The notes beneath the pieces are model-generated. The model was not told the DNA's origin. It was given only the letters and a program-made list of their open reading frames with translations, and did no database searches. The position numbers were made by a program, and so were the translations under genes. From an uncultured Clostridia bacterium (GTDB lineage: Bacteria; Bacillota; Clostridia; Christensenellales; Borkfalkiaceae): a DNA stretch of 10,671 nt. The stretch spans positions 1 through 10,671 of the forward strand of contig CANPZH010000045.1 of NCBI GenBank assembly GCA_947589335.1, given 5' to 3'. Shown here piece after piece: positions 1 through 6,749 of the stretch (positions are counted from its first letter, which is position 1; every line of letters starts with the position of its first letter).

Positions 1-11
1 AAGTAGATCAT
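1..11 (-). CDS. Start of probable UDG-like partner of the radical SAM protein (partial)
   Basis: Only three codons (Met-Ile-Tyr) lie inside the window. The ATG at 11-9 overlaps the TGA stop of the upstream radical SAM gene as ATGA, and GGGAG sits about five bases before it, which is a good ribosome binding site. From established knowledge, radical SAM proteins of this family (TIGR03916) are usually followed by a UDG-superfamily protein (TIGR03915), whose members often begin with residues like Met-Ile/Leu-Tyr. The identity is inferred from that pairing and from the overlap. Three codons cannot prove it. Confidence 0.42.
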
Positions 12-1258
12 AATTCTCCCGTGAGCGCCGAGAGCGCCGTTTCGCGGGTGGAGAACAGGCTGAGCTGCTCCGCGCGGAGGTGTTGTTCTCCCGCCGCCAG
101 GAGCCCGCGCACCGCCCGTCCGTCCGTCGCGCCGCAGTATTTTCCGTTTGCCGTGATGAAGTGCCGCGCCCGCTTCAACACGACCCGCATCTTCTGCAGA
201 TGTCCGAAGTCGAGCGTGGTATATTTCCTCGCTTCGATGATCTTCTGCGCGCTCCTGCCGCCGATCCCGGGCACGCGGAGCAGAACTTCGAGCGGGGCGC
301 GGTTGACCTCCACGGGGAAGAGCTGCATGTTCCTCAGCGCCCATGCGCACTTCGGGTCGAGGTCGAGTGGGAGGTTTTCCCCTTCGGGCGCGATCTCCTC
401 GGCGGAGAACCCGTAAAAGCGCAGCAGCCAGTCCGCCTGGTAGAGCCTGTGCTCGCGGAGCTGCCCCGCGGGGAGGTCGGGCAGGAGGGAATCGTGCACG
501 ACGGGAACGTAGGAGGAGAAATACACCCTCTTCAGCCCCATGGCGCGGTAGAGGTTTTGCGTCAGCCGCAGGATCTGTCCGTCCGGCTCGGGGGAGGCGC
601 CCACGATCATCTGGGTCGTCTGTCCCGCGGGGAGGAAGAACCCCTTGCGCTTCTCCTCCGCGAATACCTTCTTTTCGAACGCGAGACGGCGCATGGGGAG
701 GAGCAGGCTCTCCTTGCTCTTCTGCGGCGCAAGCAGTTTCAGGCTCTGTTCGGAGGGGAGTTCGATGTTGTAGCTCATGCGGTCTGCATATTTTGCCGTC
801 TCGCGGACGAGCTCTCCGTCGGCGTGGGGGATCCCCTTGACGTGGATATATCCGTGGAAGCGGTACCCGTTGCGCAGAAGCCGCACGGTCCGGAGGAGCT
901 TCTCCATCGTATAATCGGGATTCTTTTCGACGGCGGAGGAGAGGAAGAGCCCCTCGATGTAGTTGCGTTTGTAAAAGTCGATCGTGAGCTCGGCGATCTC
1001 TTCCGGGGTCGCCGAGGCGCGCGGAACGTCGTTTTCCGCACGGCTCATGCAGTATCTGCAGTGGTAGACGCAGTCGTTGCTCATCAAAATCTTGAGGAGA
1101 GAGACGCATCTCCCGTCCGGCGTAAAGGAATGGCAGCACCCCGCGGCATAGCCGTTTCCGATGCCGCCCTCGTTCTTCCGCTTGCTCCCCGAGGAGGAGC
1201 AGGAGACGTCGTATTTGGCCGCCTCCGTCAGAATGTTCAGGCGCACTTCGTCGATCAT
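8..1258 (-). CDS. Putative DNA modification/repair radical SAM protein (UDG-linked family)
   Basis: A radical SAM enzyme of the family known as rSAM_link_UDG, thought to act in DNA modification or repair with a UDG-like partner; its reaction is unknown. Numbered from the chosen Met (416 aa), the SAM cluster motif C-x3-C-x2-C is at Cys63, Cys67 and Cys70. Extra cysteines precede it at 20, 41, 42 and 51, around the family hallmark AKYDVSCSSSGS. A helix-hairpin-helix (VPGIGGRSAQKI) lies near 329-340 and fits DNA binding. The frame stays open for 27 more codons upstream, but that stretch contains a perfect promoter and does not look conserved. The family normally starts about 13 residues before AKYDVSC, so I place the start at 1258. 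There is no ribosome binding site; the message may be leaderless. The downstream gene overlaps by ATGA. The family call is strong and the exact start moderately so. Confidence 0.9.
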   Translation of the reverse strand: MIDEVRLNILTEAAKYDVSCSSSGSKRKNEGGIGNGYAAGCCHSFTPDGRCVSLLKILMSNDCVYHCRYCMSRAENDVPRASATPEEIAELTIDFYKRNYIEGLFLSSAVEKNPDYTMEKLLRTVRLLRNGYRFHGYIHVKGIPHADGELVRETAKYADRMSYNIELPSEQSLKLLAPQKSKESLLLPMRRLAFEKKVFAEEKRKGFFLPAGQTTQMIVGASPEPDGQILRLTQNLYRAMGLKRVYFSSYVPVVHDSLLPDLPAGQLREHRLYQADWLLRFYGFSAEEIAPEGENLPLDLDPKCAWALRNMQLFPVEVNRAPLEVLLRVPGIGGRSAQKIIEARKYTTLDFGHLQKMRVVLKRARHFITANGKYCGATDGRAVRGLLAAGEQHLRAEQLSLFSTRETALSALTGEL

Positions 1259-1264
1259 ATGTTC

Positions 1265-1293
1265 ATTATAGCGCGGACGGAGAGATTTGTCAA
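1265..1293 (-). promoter_or_regulatory. Sigma-A promoter of the radical SAM gene
   Basis: On the minus strand a consensus -35 TTGACA (1293-1288) and a consensus -10 TATAAT (1270-1265) are separated by exactly 17 bases. Transcription should begin about 6-8 bases past the -10 box, at or within two bases of the ATG at 1258, giving a leaderless or nearly leaderless message. Confidence 0.75.
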
Positions 1294-1326
1294 ACGTTTG
1301 TTTGAATCTTTGGGGAAATTTTTTCC

Positions 1327-1355
1327 TTGCAATCCGCACGGAAACATGGTATAAT
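1327..1355 (+). promoter_or_regulatory. Promoter of the two-component operon
   Basis: TTGCAA (1327-1332), a 17-base spacer and TATAAT (1350-1355), with the extended -10 dinucleotide TG at 1347-1348. The predicted start is near 1362, leaving a ~70-base leader before the response regulator. It is divergent from the radical SAM promoter, with the two -35 boxes 33 bases apart. Confidence 0.72.
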
Positions 1356-1359
1356 ATTT

Positions 1360-1386
1360 TTCACAGAAAATTCACTGGGCTGTGAA
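1360..1386 (+). promoter_or_regulatory. Candidate operator at the two-component promoter
   Basis: TTCAC occurs at 1360 and again at 1371, an 11-base period, which is the spacing at which OmpR/PhoB-type regulators bind direct repeats. TTCACAG (1360-1366) also forms a perfect inverted repeat with CTGTGAA (1380-1386). The site covers the predicted transcription start, so binding by the encoded regulator would repress its own operon. The repeats are visible; the binding is inferred. Confidence 0.35.
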
Positions 1387-1430
1387 ACGTTCTTAAAAGT
1401 AGGGCGGTATCATAGAGCGAGGAGGCGGAA

Positions 1431-2099
1431 ATGAAAGTTTTGATCGTAGACGACGAGGAGATGATCCGCGCGGTGCTGAGAGAGTATATCGAGTTCGAAG
1501 GCGGCGAGGCGGAGGAGGCGCAAGACGGCATGGAGGCGGTGAAGAAGTGCCGCGAGACCGACTACGACGTCATTCTGATGGACGTGATGATGCCCCGTCT
1601 CGACGGGTTTTCCGCCGTCAAGGAGATCCGCAAATTCAAGCAGATGCCCGTCATCATGCTCTCCGCGCGCGGGGAGGAATACGACAAACTGTTCGGATTC
1701 GAGATCGGTTCGGACGACTATGTGACCAAGCCCTTCTCGCCGAAGGAGGTCATGGCGCGTATCCACGCCGTGATGAAACGCGCGGCGGCTTCCGCAAAGC
1801 CCGTGAAAGACGTCTATGAGTTCGAGGGGCTGAAGGTGGACATGGTCGGACGCAACGTCTATGTCGACGGCGAGCGCGCCGAACTGACGCCGAAGGAGTA
1901 CGAGCTCCTGTTCTATTTCATCGAAAACGAGGGCGTGGCGCTCACGCGGGAGCGGCTTTTGAACCAGGTGTGGGGCTACGACTTTTACGGGGACGACCGC
2001 ACGGTGGATACCCACGTCAAGATGCTGCGCGGGAACCTGAAGGAATACCGCAAGTTCATCGTCACCCTGCGGGGATTGGGATATAAATTCGAGACCTGA
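1431..2099 (+). CDS. OmpR/PhoB-family response regulator
   Basis: A cytoplasmic two-component response regulator of 222 aa, the usual length for this family. The receiver domain covers about residues 1-120, with the acidic pocket Asp8-Asp9, phosphoacceptor Asp51 in LMDVMMPRLDG, switch residue Ser78 and the conserved Lys100-Pro101 (TKPF). A winged-helix DNA-binding domain covers about 130-222, with ELTPKEYELL before the recognition helix DDRTVDTHVKMLRGNL and the terminal GLGYKF typical of the family. AGGAGG at 1420-1425 places the start at 1431. The stop lies one base before the ATG of the sensor kinase, so the two are co-translated partners. Targets and stimulus cannot be read from the window; the neighbours give no obvious regulon. 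Confidence 0.95.
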   Translation: MKVLIVDDEEMIRAVLREYIEFEGGEAEEAQDGMEAVKKCRETDYDVILMDVMMPRLDGFSAVKEIRKFKQMPVIMLSARGEEYDKLFGFEIGSDDYVTKPFSPKEVMARIHAVMKRAAASAKPVKDVYEFEGLKVDMVGRNVYVDGERAELTPKEYELLFYFIENEGVALTRERLLNQVWGYDFYGDDRTVDTHVKMLRGNLKEYRKFIVTLRGLGYKFET

Positions 2100-2100
2100 C

Positions 2101-3612
2101 ATGAAGAAAAAACGCAGCCGTAAGCCCGGAGGACGGCAGAACGTCCGCCCGCTCGGGCTCAATCTCATCCTTTGGTTCACTTTTCTGCTGTTCGCAGTCC
2201 TTCTGATCGCGCTGTTCACGGTCGTGCAAAACTATCAGACGAACCGGCAATACCGCGAGCGAATGGAGGAAAATCTCCGCGAAGCGGGCGGAACGCTCAA
2301 GGCGGAACTGGGCAGTTCCGAGGTGCATGCGTCGGACGTCAGCCGTCTCATGCTCTCCGCCGCCAACGAGTACGGGGTCAGCGCCTATCTCTTCTCCGCG
2401 GAGGGAGAGCCCGTCTATCCGGACAAGACGGTCGGCGGGGATTACAGCGACATCGTGAGGATGGTGCGGGAGCAGTTCTCCGCGATGGACGAAGAGAACA
2501 GAAGACAGAACGCGCAGGCCTTCATCACTTCCCCCGACTCGATGGGTTACGCCACGATCGTCAACGTGTGGGGGAACGAACACTATCTCTATCTCTCGGG
2601 ATCCTTCGATCTTCTGAACCGCATGATGACCGATCTGCGCTGGTTCTCTTTGATCACGGGGCTGTTCGCGATCGCGCTCTCCTTCGTCGTGAGCGGGTTC
2701 GTCTCGATGGTGATCGCAAAGCCCGTCACCGAGCTCACCGAGCGGGCGAAGGAGCTCGCGAGGGGGAACTACGGCGTCGGGTTCAGCGGGGCATATTTCT
2801 GTACGGAGGTCAACGAACTCTCCAAGGCGTTCGAGCACGCGCGGGCGGAGATCTCCAAGACGGACGCGATGCAGAAAGAGCTCATTGCGAACGTCTCGCA
2901 CGATTTCAAGACGCCGCTCACGATGATCAAGGCATATGCCGCGATGATTGGCGAGATCTCGGGCGACGACCCGGAAAAGCGGGCAAAGCATACACAGATC
3001 ATCATGGACGAGGCAGACCGCCTCGCCGCGCTCGTGGGCGATCTGCTCGATCTCTCCCGTCTGCAGGCGGGGATCGACAATTCGGAGCCGACGGTGTTCA
3101 ACCTCTCCGAACAGGTCTTCCGCGTCGCTTCACGGTTCGATTATCTCACCGAGACGCAGGGCTATACCCTTGTTTACGACGTCGACGAAGATCTCTATGC
3201 CTTTGCGGGCAAGGAGCGGGTGGAACAGGTCCTCTACAACCTGATCGGCAACGCCTTCAACTATACCGGCGCAGACAAGCGGGTGACCGTCCGCCTGAAA
3301 AAGAGCGCTTCGGGGGCGCGTTTCGAGGTCATCGACACGGGCAAGGGGATCCCTCCCGAGGAGATCGACACGATCTGGGAACGCTACTACCGCTCCTCGG
3401 AGACGCACAAGCGCCCCGTGCAGGGGACGGGGCTGGGGCTCTCCATCGTCAAGAACCTGCTCCTCCGCTATAAAATTCCCTTCGGCGTGCAGTCCGAGGT
3501 CGGGAAGGGGAGCTGCTTTTGGGTGGATTTCCCCGCTCCGCCCGAGGACGCACGGGGAACTGCGGCTCCGCCCGAAGGGGGCGGAAAGGGCGAAGATCCG
3601 CAAAAACCTTAA
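2101..3612 (+). CDS. Membrane sensor histidine kinase
   Basis: The sensor kinase partner of the preceding regulator, 503 aa. A basic N-terminus leads into membrane helix 1 (about 19-43), an extracytoplasmic sensor region of about 135 residues (44-180), helix 2 (about 181-206) and a HAMP linker. The dimerisation domain has the phosphorylated His267 in ANVSHDFKTPLT. The ATP-binding domain shows the N box (Asn380, Asn384, Asn387), G1 DTGKG at 412-416 and G2 GTGLGL at 442-447. All catalytic motifs are intact. The sensor region matches no domain I can name, so the signal is unknown. After the kinase core comes a ~25-residue tail rich in Pro, Gly and charged residues, holding an APPE duplication that matches the repeated bases GCTCCGCCCGA at 3534 and 3564; it is probably a disordered extension. 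No clear terminator follows. Confidence 0.95.
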   Translation: MKKKRSRKPGGRQNVRPLGLNLILWFTFLLFAVLLIALFTVVQNYQTNRQYRERMEENLREAGGTLKAELGSSEVHASDVSRLMLSAANEYGVSAYLFSAEGEPVYPDKTVGGDYSDIVRMVREQFSAMDEENRRQNAQAFITSPDSMGYATIVNVWGNEHYLYLSGSFDLLNRMMTDLRWFSLITGLFAIALSFVVSGFVSMVIAKPVTELTERAKELARGNYGVGFSGAYFCTEVNELSKAFEHARAEISKTDAMQKELIANVSHDFKTPLTMIKAYAAMIGEISGDDPEKRAKHTQIIMDEADRLAALVGDLLDLSRLQAGIDNSEPTVFNLSEQVFRVASRFDYLTETQGYTLVYDVDEDLYAFAGKERVEQVLYNLIGNAFNYTGADKRVTVRLKKSASGARFEVIDTGKGIPPEEIDTIWERYYRSSETHKRPVQGTGLGLSIVKNLLLRYKIPFGVQSEVGKGSCFWVDFPAPPEDARGTAAPPEGGGKGEDPQKP

Positions 3613-3651
3613 AAAACAGACCGGTCTTGCAAAAAAATTGCGGGATCGCTC

Positions 3652-3680
3652 TTGACAATCCCGAAAGATTTTACTATAAT
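3652..3680 (+). promoter_or_regulatory. Perfect consensus promoter of an orphan small RNA
   Basis: TTGACA (3652-3657), a 17-base spacer and TATAAT (3675-3680) form an exact sigma-A consensus. No start codon with a plausible gene follows; a strong terminator comes less than 100 bases later. Transcription should begin near 3687. Confidence 0.72.
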
Positions 3681-3686
3681 CTTAAA

Positions 3687-3777
3687 TATCTTCGTAAAAA
3701 CGGATCCCGCTGTGGGGAGCGCGGATCTGAAAAAGTTCTTCGGAAACGGTCCGCTTCGGCGGACTGTTTCCTTTTTT
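3687..3777 (+). ncRNA. Candidate small structured RNA, about 90 nt
   Basis: A short unit between a perfect promoter and a strong intrinsic terminator, with no credible reading frame. The predicted transcript has an A-rich 5' end, then a hairpin in which GATCC (3703-3707) pairs with GGATC (3723-3727) and CGC (3708-3710) pairs with GCG (3719-3721), leaving a G-rich loop TGTGGGGA. A short single strand and the terminator hairpin follow. I do not recognise the family. It lacks the hallmarks of SRP RNA, 6S RNA and tmRNA, and of the common riboswitches. Since no gene lies in range downstream, a trans-acting sRNA is the simplest reading. The limits are estimates: the start from the promoter, the end from the T tract. 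Confidence 0.5.
3742..3777 (+). terminator. Intrinsic terminator of the candidate sRNA
   Basis: A 13-bp stem (3742-3754 with 3759-3771, one G-U pair) is capped by a C(TTCG)G tetraloop and followed at once by six T's. This is a textbook rho-independent terminator. Confidence 0.8.
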
Positions 3778-4145
3778 CGCGAATAAGTTTCGCAAATTTC
3801 TTTGCTCAAGTTCACGCGATTGCTTGCTCGCTTGCGACTTGCCGCAAGCGGCGCGCCGCGCGCGTCGTAAGCAATCGCCGTGAGGAAACGTGCTCCTGCG
3901 CCTTAACCTACGTGGTCCTCTTGTTCGTTCCATCGGACACGAAGCGCGAGGTATCGCGCAACTTGTGTGCGCTGCCGCAGGGGAACCCTGCTCCGCGCAG
4001 TGGATTTTGGGAAGCGCATTTTTCTTGCTGTCCCTGAAAGGGAAAGTACCCGAGCGCAGCGAGGGGGAAAGGGTTTTAACAAACTTTCGAAACCCCCTCA
4101 GTCGCTCCGCGACAGCTCCCCTAAGAGGGGCGCCAAGGGGGGCCG
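3778..4145. repeat. Gene-free stretch of repeat-like DNA with nested inverted repeats
   Basis: I see no real gene here; the open frames translate into low-complexity repeat-like peptides. Structures seen: TTCACGCGATTGCT (3811-3824) is complementary, with one extra base, to 3869-3884. CTTGCG/CGCAAG (3831-3848) is nested within it. At 4093-4141 an outer stem CCCCCT/AGGGGG encloses two hairpins (GTCGC/GCGAC at 4101-4113 and CCCCT/AGGGG at 4118-4130), making a cloverleaf-like fold. From general knowledge, sequences like this last one are dispersed in many copies in gut Clostridia genomes. Copy number cannot be tested from one window. Confidence 0.45.
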
Positions 4146-4177
4146 CGTGCTTTTAATACGTCATTCCGCCTTCTGTT

Positions 4178-4498
4178 TTACAGGGTCGGTTCGGGGAGGG
4201 GCTCCGGGATGGGGCGGACGGGCGGAAAGAGCTTCCGCTGTCTGCGGACCCTGTCCGAGGGCAGGCGGGGGCAGACTGGCTTGCGCTCGGGAGCTTGCTT
4301 TTCCTCCTTCCGCTTCGTATCCTCTTCGGGGGATTCCGGAAGGGGAACGGGGCAGTCTTCGCCGGGACAGGATTCCTCCGTAACCGTGGTCTGCTCCGGA
4401 GACGGCGTGTCTTCGGGCGTATTGCCGCCGCATGCGGCAAGTCCTGTGAGACAGCCGAGGATGAGAAAGATCGTTGCCGTGATTCGAGAAGTTTTCAT
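4178..4498 (-). CDS. Small Pro/Glu/Thr-rich lipoprotein, function unknown
   Basis: A 106-aa frame starts with a clear lipoprotein signal: Met-Lys-Thr-Ser-Arg, a hydrophobic core, and the lipobox LAAC with the lipidated Cys at 23. The mature part is low in complexity: an acidic Thr/Pro/Glu linker with a C-x5-C pair (Cys44, Cys50), a Lys/Glu patch, then an Arg/Pro-rich tail ending in PEPLPEP. The start at 4498 is chosen because the signal peptide begins there; upstream codons look non-coding. No good ribosome binding site or promoter is visible, which lowers confidence. The gene is divergent from the TM1266-transporter operon. I do not recognise a family. Its length and composition would suit a membrane-anchored surface or spacer peptide. 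Confidence 0.5.
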   Translation of the reverse strand: MKTSRITATIFLILGCLTGLAACGGNTPEDTPSPEQTTVTEESCPGEDCPVPLPESPEEDTKRKEEKQAPERKPVCPRLPSDRVRRQRKLFPPVRPIPEPLPEPTL

Positions 4499-4534
4499 AC
4501 CGAAAGTATGGGGAATTAATTTTACTTTATTCGC

Positions 4535-4563
4535 TTGCTTTTTTCCCGCGGTTGTGTTATAGT
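4535..4563 (+). promoter_or_regulatory. Promoter of the TM1266-ABC transporter operon
   Basis: TTGCTT (4535-4540), a 17-base spacer and TATAGT (4558-4563). Transcription should start near 4570, giving a structured leader of about 113 bases before the first gene at 4683. Confidence 0.6.
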
Positions 4564-4569
4564 ATGCGT

Positions 4570-4682
4570 AGCTTCTGAGCGGAAAGAGAGATCTGACGGC
4601 GAAGGGTGAAAGGTTAGTAAGACCGCGCATGCAGACATGCGCCGTTCTCCTTTTCCCGCGCCGCGGAGAAAGGAGTTTTTTT
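4570..4682 (+). promoter_or_regulatory. Structured leader with terminator/SD-sequestering hairpin (candidate riboswitch or attenuator)
   Basis: CTCCTTT (4647-4653) pairs with AAAGGAG (4669-4675), and CCGC (4656-4659) pairs with GCGG (4663-4666) inside it. The 3' arm is the ribosome binding site of the next gene, and seven T's (4676-4682) run from the hairpin to the ATG, so one hairpin could end transcription or block translation. Upstream, ACGGCG (4596-4601) can pair with CGCCGT (4640-4645) around a perfect hairpin GCGCATG/CATGCGC (4625-4642). GGG and AAAGG at 4604-4613 can instead pair with the 5' arm of the terminator (4649-4657), a possible antiterminator. I looked for and did not find TPP, SAM, FMN, glycine, cobalamin, ZTP or fluoride signatures. 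Confidence 0.5.
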
Positions 4683-4931
4683 ATGGAAGAAAACAGGATC
4701 GCCGTGCTCTCGATCATTCTCGAGAGCAGGGAAGAGGCTCCCGGGCTCAACGCGCTGCTCTCCGAATACGGGGAATATATCGTCGGAAGGATGGGGATAC
4801 CTTATCGCGAGAAGGGCGTGAACGTGATGAGCGTCGTGATGGACGCGCCGCTCTCCCGCATCAACGCGCTGACGGGTAGGATCGGACAGCTCCGCGGCGT
4901 CACCGCAAAGACGCTCATCAGCAAATATTGA
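4683..4931 (+). CDS. TM1266-like putative iron-only hydrogenase system regulator
   Basis: An 82-aa protein of the TM1266 family (TIGR03959), a small ACT-like/NikR-C-like fold found in organisms with [FeFe]-hydrogenase and often near the maturase genes hydE, hydF and hydG. Hallmarks seen are an N-terminal RIAVLSIILE strand, the central LSEYGEYIVGRMGIPYREKGVNV, and the C-terminal INALTGRIGQLRGVTAKT. It has no DNA-binding domain, so if it regulates, it does so by binding a ligand or a partner. The frame extends 18 codons upstream, but GGAG at 4672-4675, seven bases from the ATG, fixes the start at 4683. It heads an operon with a complete ABC importer instead of hydrogenase genes, the notable point here. 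The family call is firm; its role is not known. Confidence 0.9.
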   Translation: MEENRIAVLSIILESREEAPGLNALLSEYGEYIVGRMGIPYREKGVNVMSVVMDAPLSRINALTGRIGQLRGVTAKTLISKY

Positions 4932-4956
4932 TTTCATTTGAATGGGGGTTAAAACC

Positions 4957-6003
4957 ATGAAAAAGTTTTTATCGGGAATTTTCGGCACACTGCTTTTTGC
5001 TGCGGCGCTCCTCGGCGCGGCGGCATGCGGCGAGGAGCCCTCGGGAGGGGCCAACGCTCCCGATCTTGAGGTCGTCGCACCCGACGGCGCGCCCGCGCTT
5101 GCGCTGTGTTATGCGATCGAGGAGGAAGAAAAGCGCACGGACGACGTCTTCGACTTCGAGATCGTGGACGCGGGCAACATCCAGACCTATGTCAATCCGA
5201 AGAACCCCGAGGCGGATCTCGCGGTCCTGCCCGTCAACCTTGCGGCGAAACTGCTCGGGACGGGCGCCGTCTATCAGATGCTCGGCACGGTGACGAACGG
5301 CAATCTCTACTTCCTGACGGCGGGAGCGGATCTTCCCGCGCTCACCGCCGCAAACCTCAAAGAATCTCTCGTCGGCAAGAAATTGGGCGTCGTACAGCTC
5401 GGCAACGTGCCCGGTCTGACGTTGCAGGTCGTTCTGAACAATTACGGGATCCCTTATCAGACGATCGAGAGCTCGCAGGCCGAGGCCGATCCCGAGAAGG
5501 TCAATCTCGTCGCCTATCTGCCCCCCGAAAACGATTTCAGCCCCATCAGCGGATGCGACTATTATCTCGCGCCCGAACCCGCCGCAAGCGCAAAGATCAA
5601 GGGCACCGCGAACGGCGCAACGCCCTTCCGCATGGCGGGGGATCTGCAGGAGCTCTACGGGGGCGGATATCCGCAGGCGGTCGTCGTCGCGAAGAAGACG
5701 GTCATCGAAACGCGTGCGGACGATCTCGAGACCTTCCTCGGCTATCTCGAGGGGAGCGCCGGCTATCTGAAGACGGTCTCCGTCGAGACCGCCCTCAAGC
5801 TGCTCGCCGACGTGCGTGTCGCCGATCTCACGCCCTCCTTCAACGCGAATAATCTCACGGCGGAGGTCATCGGGCGCTGTTCGGTCTCCTTTACGGCGAG
5901 CAAGGCATGCAAGGAGAAGGTGACCGCATTCCTCGACAAACTGATCCGGGTGAAGGCGGATGCCGCCGCCGCACCCGACGACGCATTTTTCTATCTCGGC
6001 TGA
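4957..6003 (+). CDS. ABC transporter substrate-binding lipoprotein (NMT1/ThiY/SsuA-like)
   Basis: The extracellular substrate-capture protein of the importer encoded by this operon, 348 aa. It has a lysine-led signal peptide and a lipid-attachment Cys24 in LGAAAC (a loose lipobox). The mature protein has the two-lobe periplasmic-binding layout: VVAPDGAPALAL near 39-50, ADLAVLPVNLAAKLL near 87-100, and a second lobe opening with GKKLGVVQLGNVPGLT near 140-155. These suit the NMT1/SsuA/ThiY group, which carries pyrimidine thiamine precursors, sulfonates and related small molecules. The substrate cannot be told from sequence alone. I start at 4957 because the signal peptide begins there and GGGGG lies about eight bases upstream; an ATG at 4942 is the alternative. 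The gene lies 25 bases after the TM1266 gene and two bases before the permease. Confidence 0.87.
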   Translation: MKKFLSGIFGTLLFAAALLGAAACGEEPSGGANAPDLEVVAPDGAPALALCYAIEEEEKRTDDVFDFEIVDAGNIQTYVNPKNPEADLAVLPVNLAAKLLGTGAVYQMLGTVTNGNLYFLTAGADLPALTAANLKESLVGKKLGVVQLGNVPGLTLQVVLNNYGIPYQTIESSQAEADPEKVNLVAYLPPENDFSPISGCDYYLAPEPAASAKIKGTANGATPFRMAGDLQELYGGGYPQAVVVAKKTVIETRADDLETFLGYLEGSAGYLKTVSVETALKLLADVRVADLTPSFNANNLTAEVIGRCSVSFTASKACKEKVTAFLDKLIRVKADAAAAPDDAFFYLG

Positions 6004-6005
6004 TC

Positions 6006-6749
6006 TTGAAAAAGAATTTGCTCTTCTCCGCACTCGCCGTCCTCTTTCTGTGGCTGGTGTGGATCATCGCCTATGCGGCCGTTGGGAACGACTACATCCT
6101 CCCTTCGGTCTCGGACGCCTTCGGCGCAATGGGGCGGCTCTTCACGGACGCCGCCTTTTGGCGCGCCTTCGGGAACACCCTCCTGCGCACGCTGTGGGCG
6201 TTCCTCTTCTCCCTTGTGCTCGGAGTGGGACTCGCGCTGCTTGCGGGGATCCATCCCTTCGTACGGGCGTTTTTCGCGCCGATCGTCTCCGTTTTGAGGA
6301 CGGTGCCCACGATGGCGATCATCCTCATGCTGCTGATCTGGACGAATCCGCGCGTCGCGCCCGTCGTCGTGTCACTTTTGGTGCTCTTTCCCTCCTTCTA
6401 TGCGGCGTCGCTTGCCGCACTCGACGAGGTCGACGCGGAATACGGCGGCCTTGCCCGTGCGTTCGGCGTCGGCATGGGGAGGAAGATCGTCAAGATGTAT
6501 CTGCCCCTCGGCGCGCCTCAGGTCCTCGGACAGGCCGGGGCGATCTTTTCGATGGGTTTGAAGATCACGATCTCGGGCGAGGTCTTATCGAGCACCTATC
6601 ATAGTCTCGGCGGGCTCATGCAGGAGGCAAAGATGTTCGTCGAAGTGCCCACGCTCATGGCGCTCACGCTCGTCTCCGTCCTGCTCGGATTCTTGCTCGA
6701 GGGGATCTGCGCGCTCGCCGTCCGCGGGATCTTGAGGTGGCGGAAATGA
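6006..6749 (+). CDS. ABC transporter permease (SsuC/ThiX-like)
   Basis: The membrane subunit of the importer, 247 aa from a TTG start at 6006, which is usual for this BPD_transp_1 family. It has about six membrane helices (roughly 4-27, 62-84, 89-112, 117-139, 178-199, 216-242). The cytoplasmic EAA coupling loop lies near 149-172, with the conserved Gly154 and Leu-Pro (AFGVGM...YLPLGAP) that docks on the ATPase. No ATG fits: the frame stays open upstream but those codons are the binding protein read out of frame. The TTG sits two bases after the previous stop and lacks a ribosome binding site, so it is probably translated by coupling. Its end overlaps the ATPase start as ATGA. Confidence 0.9.
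   Translation: MKKNLLFSALAVLFLWLVWIIAYAAVGNDYILPSVSDAFGAMGRLFTDAAFWRAFGNTLLRTLWAFLFSLVLGVGLALLAGIHPFVRAFFAPIVSVLRTVPTMAIILMLLIWTNPRVAPVVVSLLVLFPSFYAASLAALDEVDAEYGGLARAFGVGMGRKIVKMYLPLGAPQVLGQAGAIFSMGLKITISGEVLSSTYHSLGGLMQEAKMFVEVPTLMALTLVSVLLGFLLEGICALAVRGILRWRK

Noticed and set aside
1259..1339. 27-codon N-terminal extension of the radical SAM protein
   Set aside because: It contains the gene's own consensus promoter and lies upstream of the family's usual start.
80..1354. 424-codon open frame on the plus strand opposite the radical SAM gene
   Set aside because: It is antisense to a clearly conserved protein, has no ribosome binding site and a composition typical of the mirror frame of GC-rich coding DNA.
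2062..2991. 309-codon minus-strand frame opposite the sensor kinase
   Set aside because: Shadow of the kinase gene; no domain, signal peptide or ribosome binding site.
3519..4156. Open plus-strand frames of 172 and 88 codons across the end of the kinase gene and the repeat block
   Set aside because: The translation is repeat-derived and runs through the terminator and hairpins; no ribosome binding site or recognisable domain.
4570..4682. TPP riboswitch before the ThiY-like transporter
   Set aside because: The thiamine-type transporter made it worth looking for, but the conserved CTGAGA and the later GATCTGG/GCCAGCG-type elements are not there.
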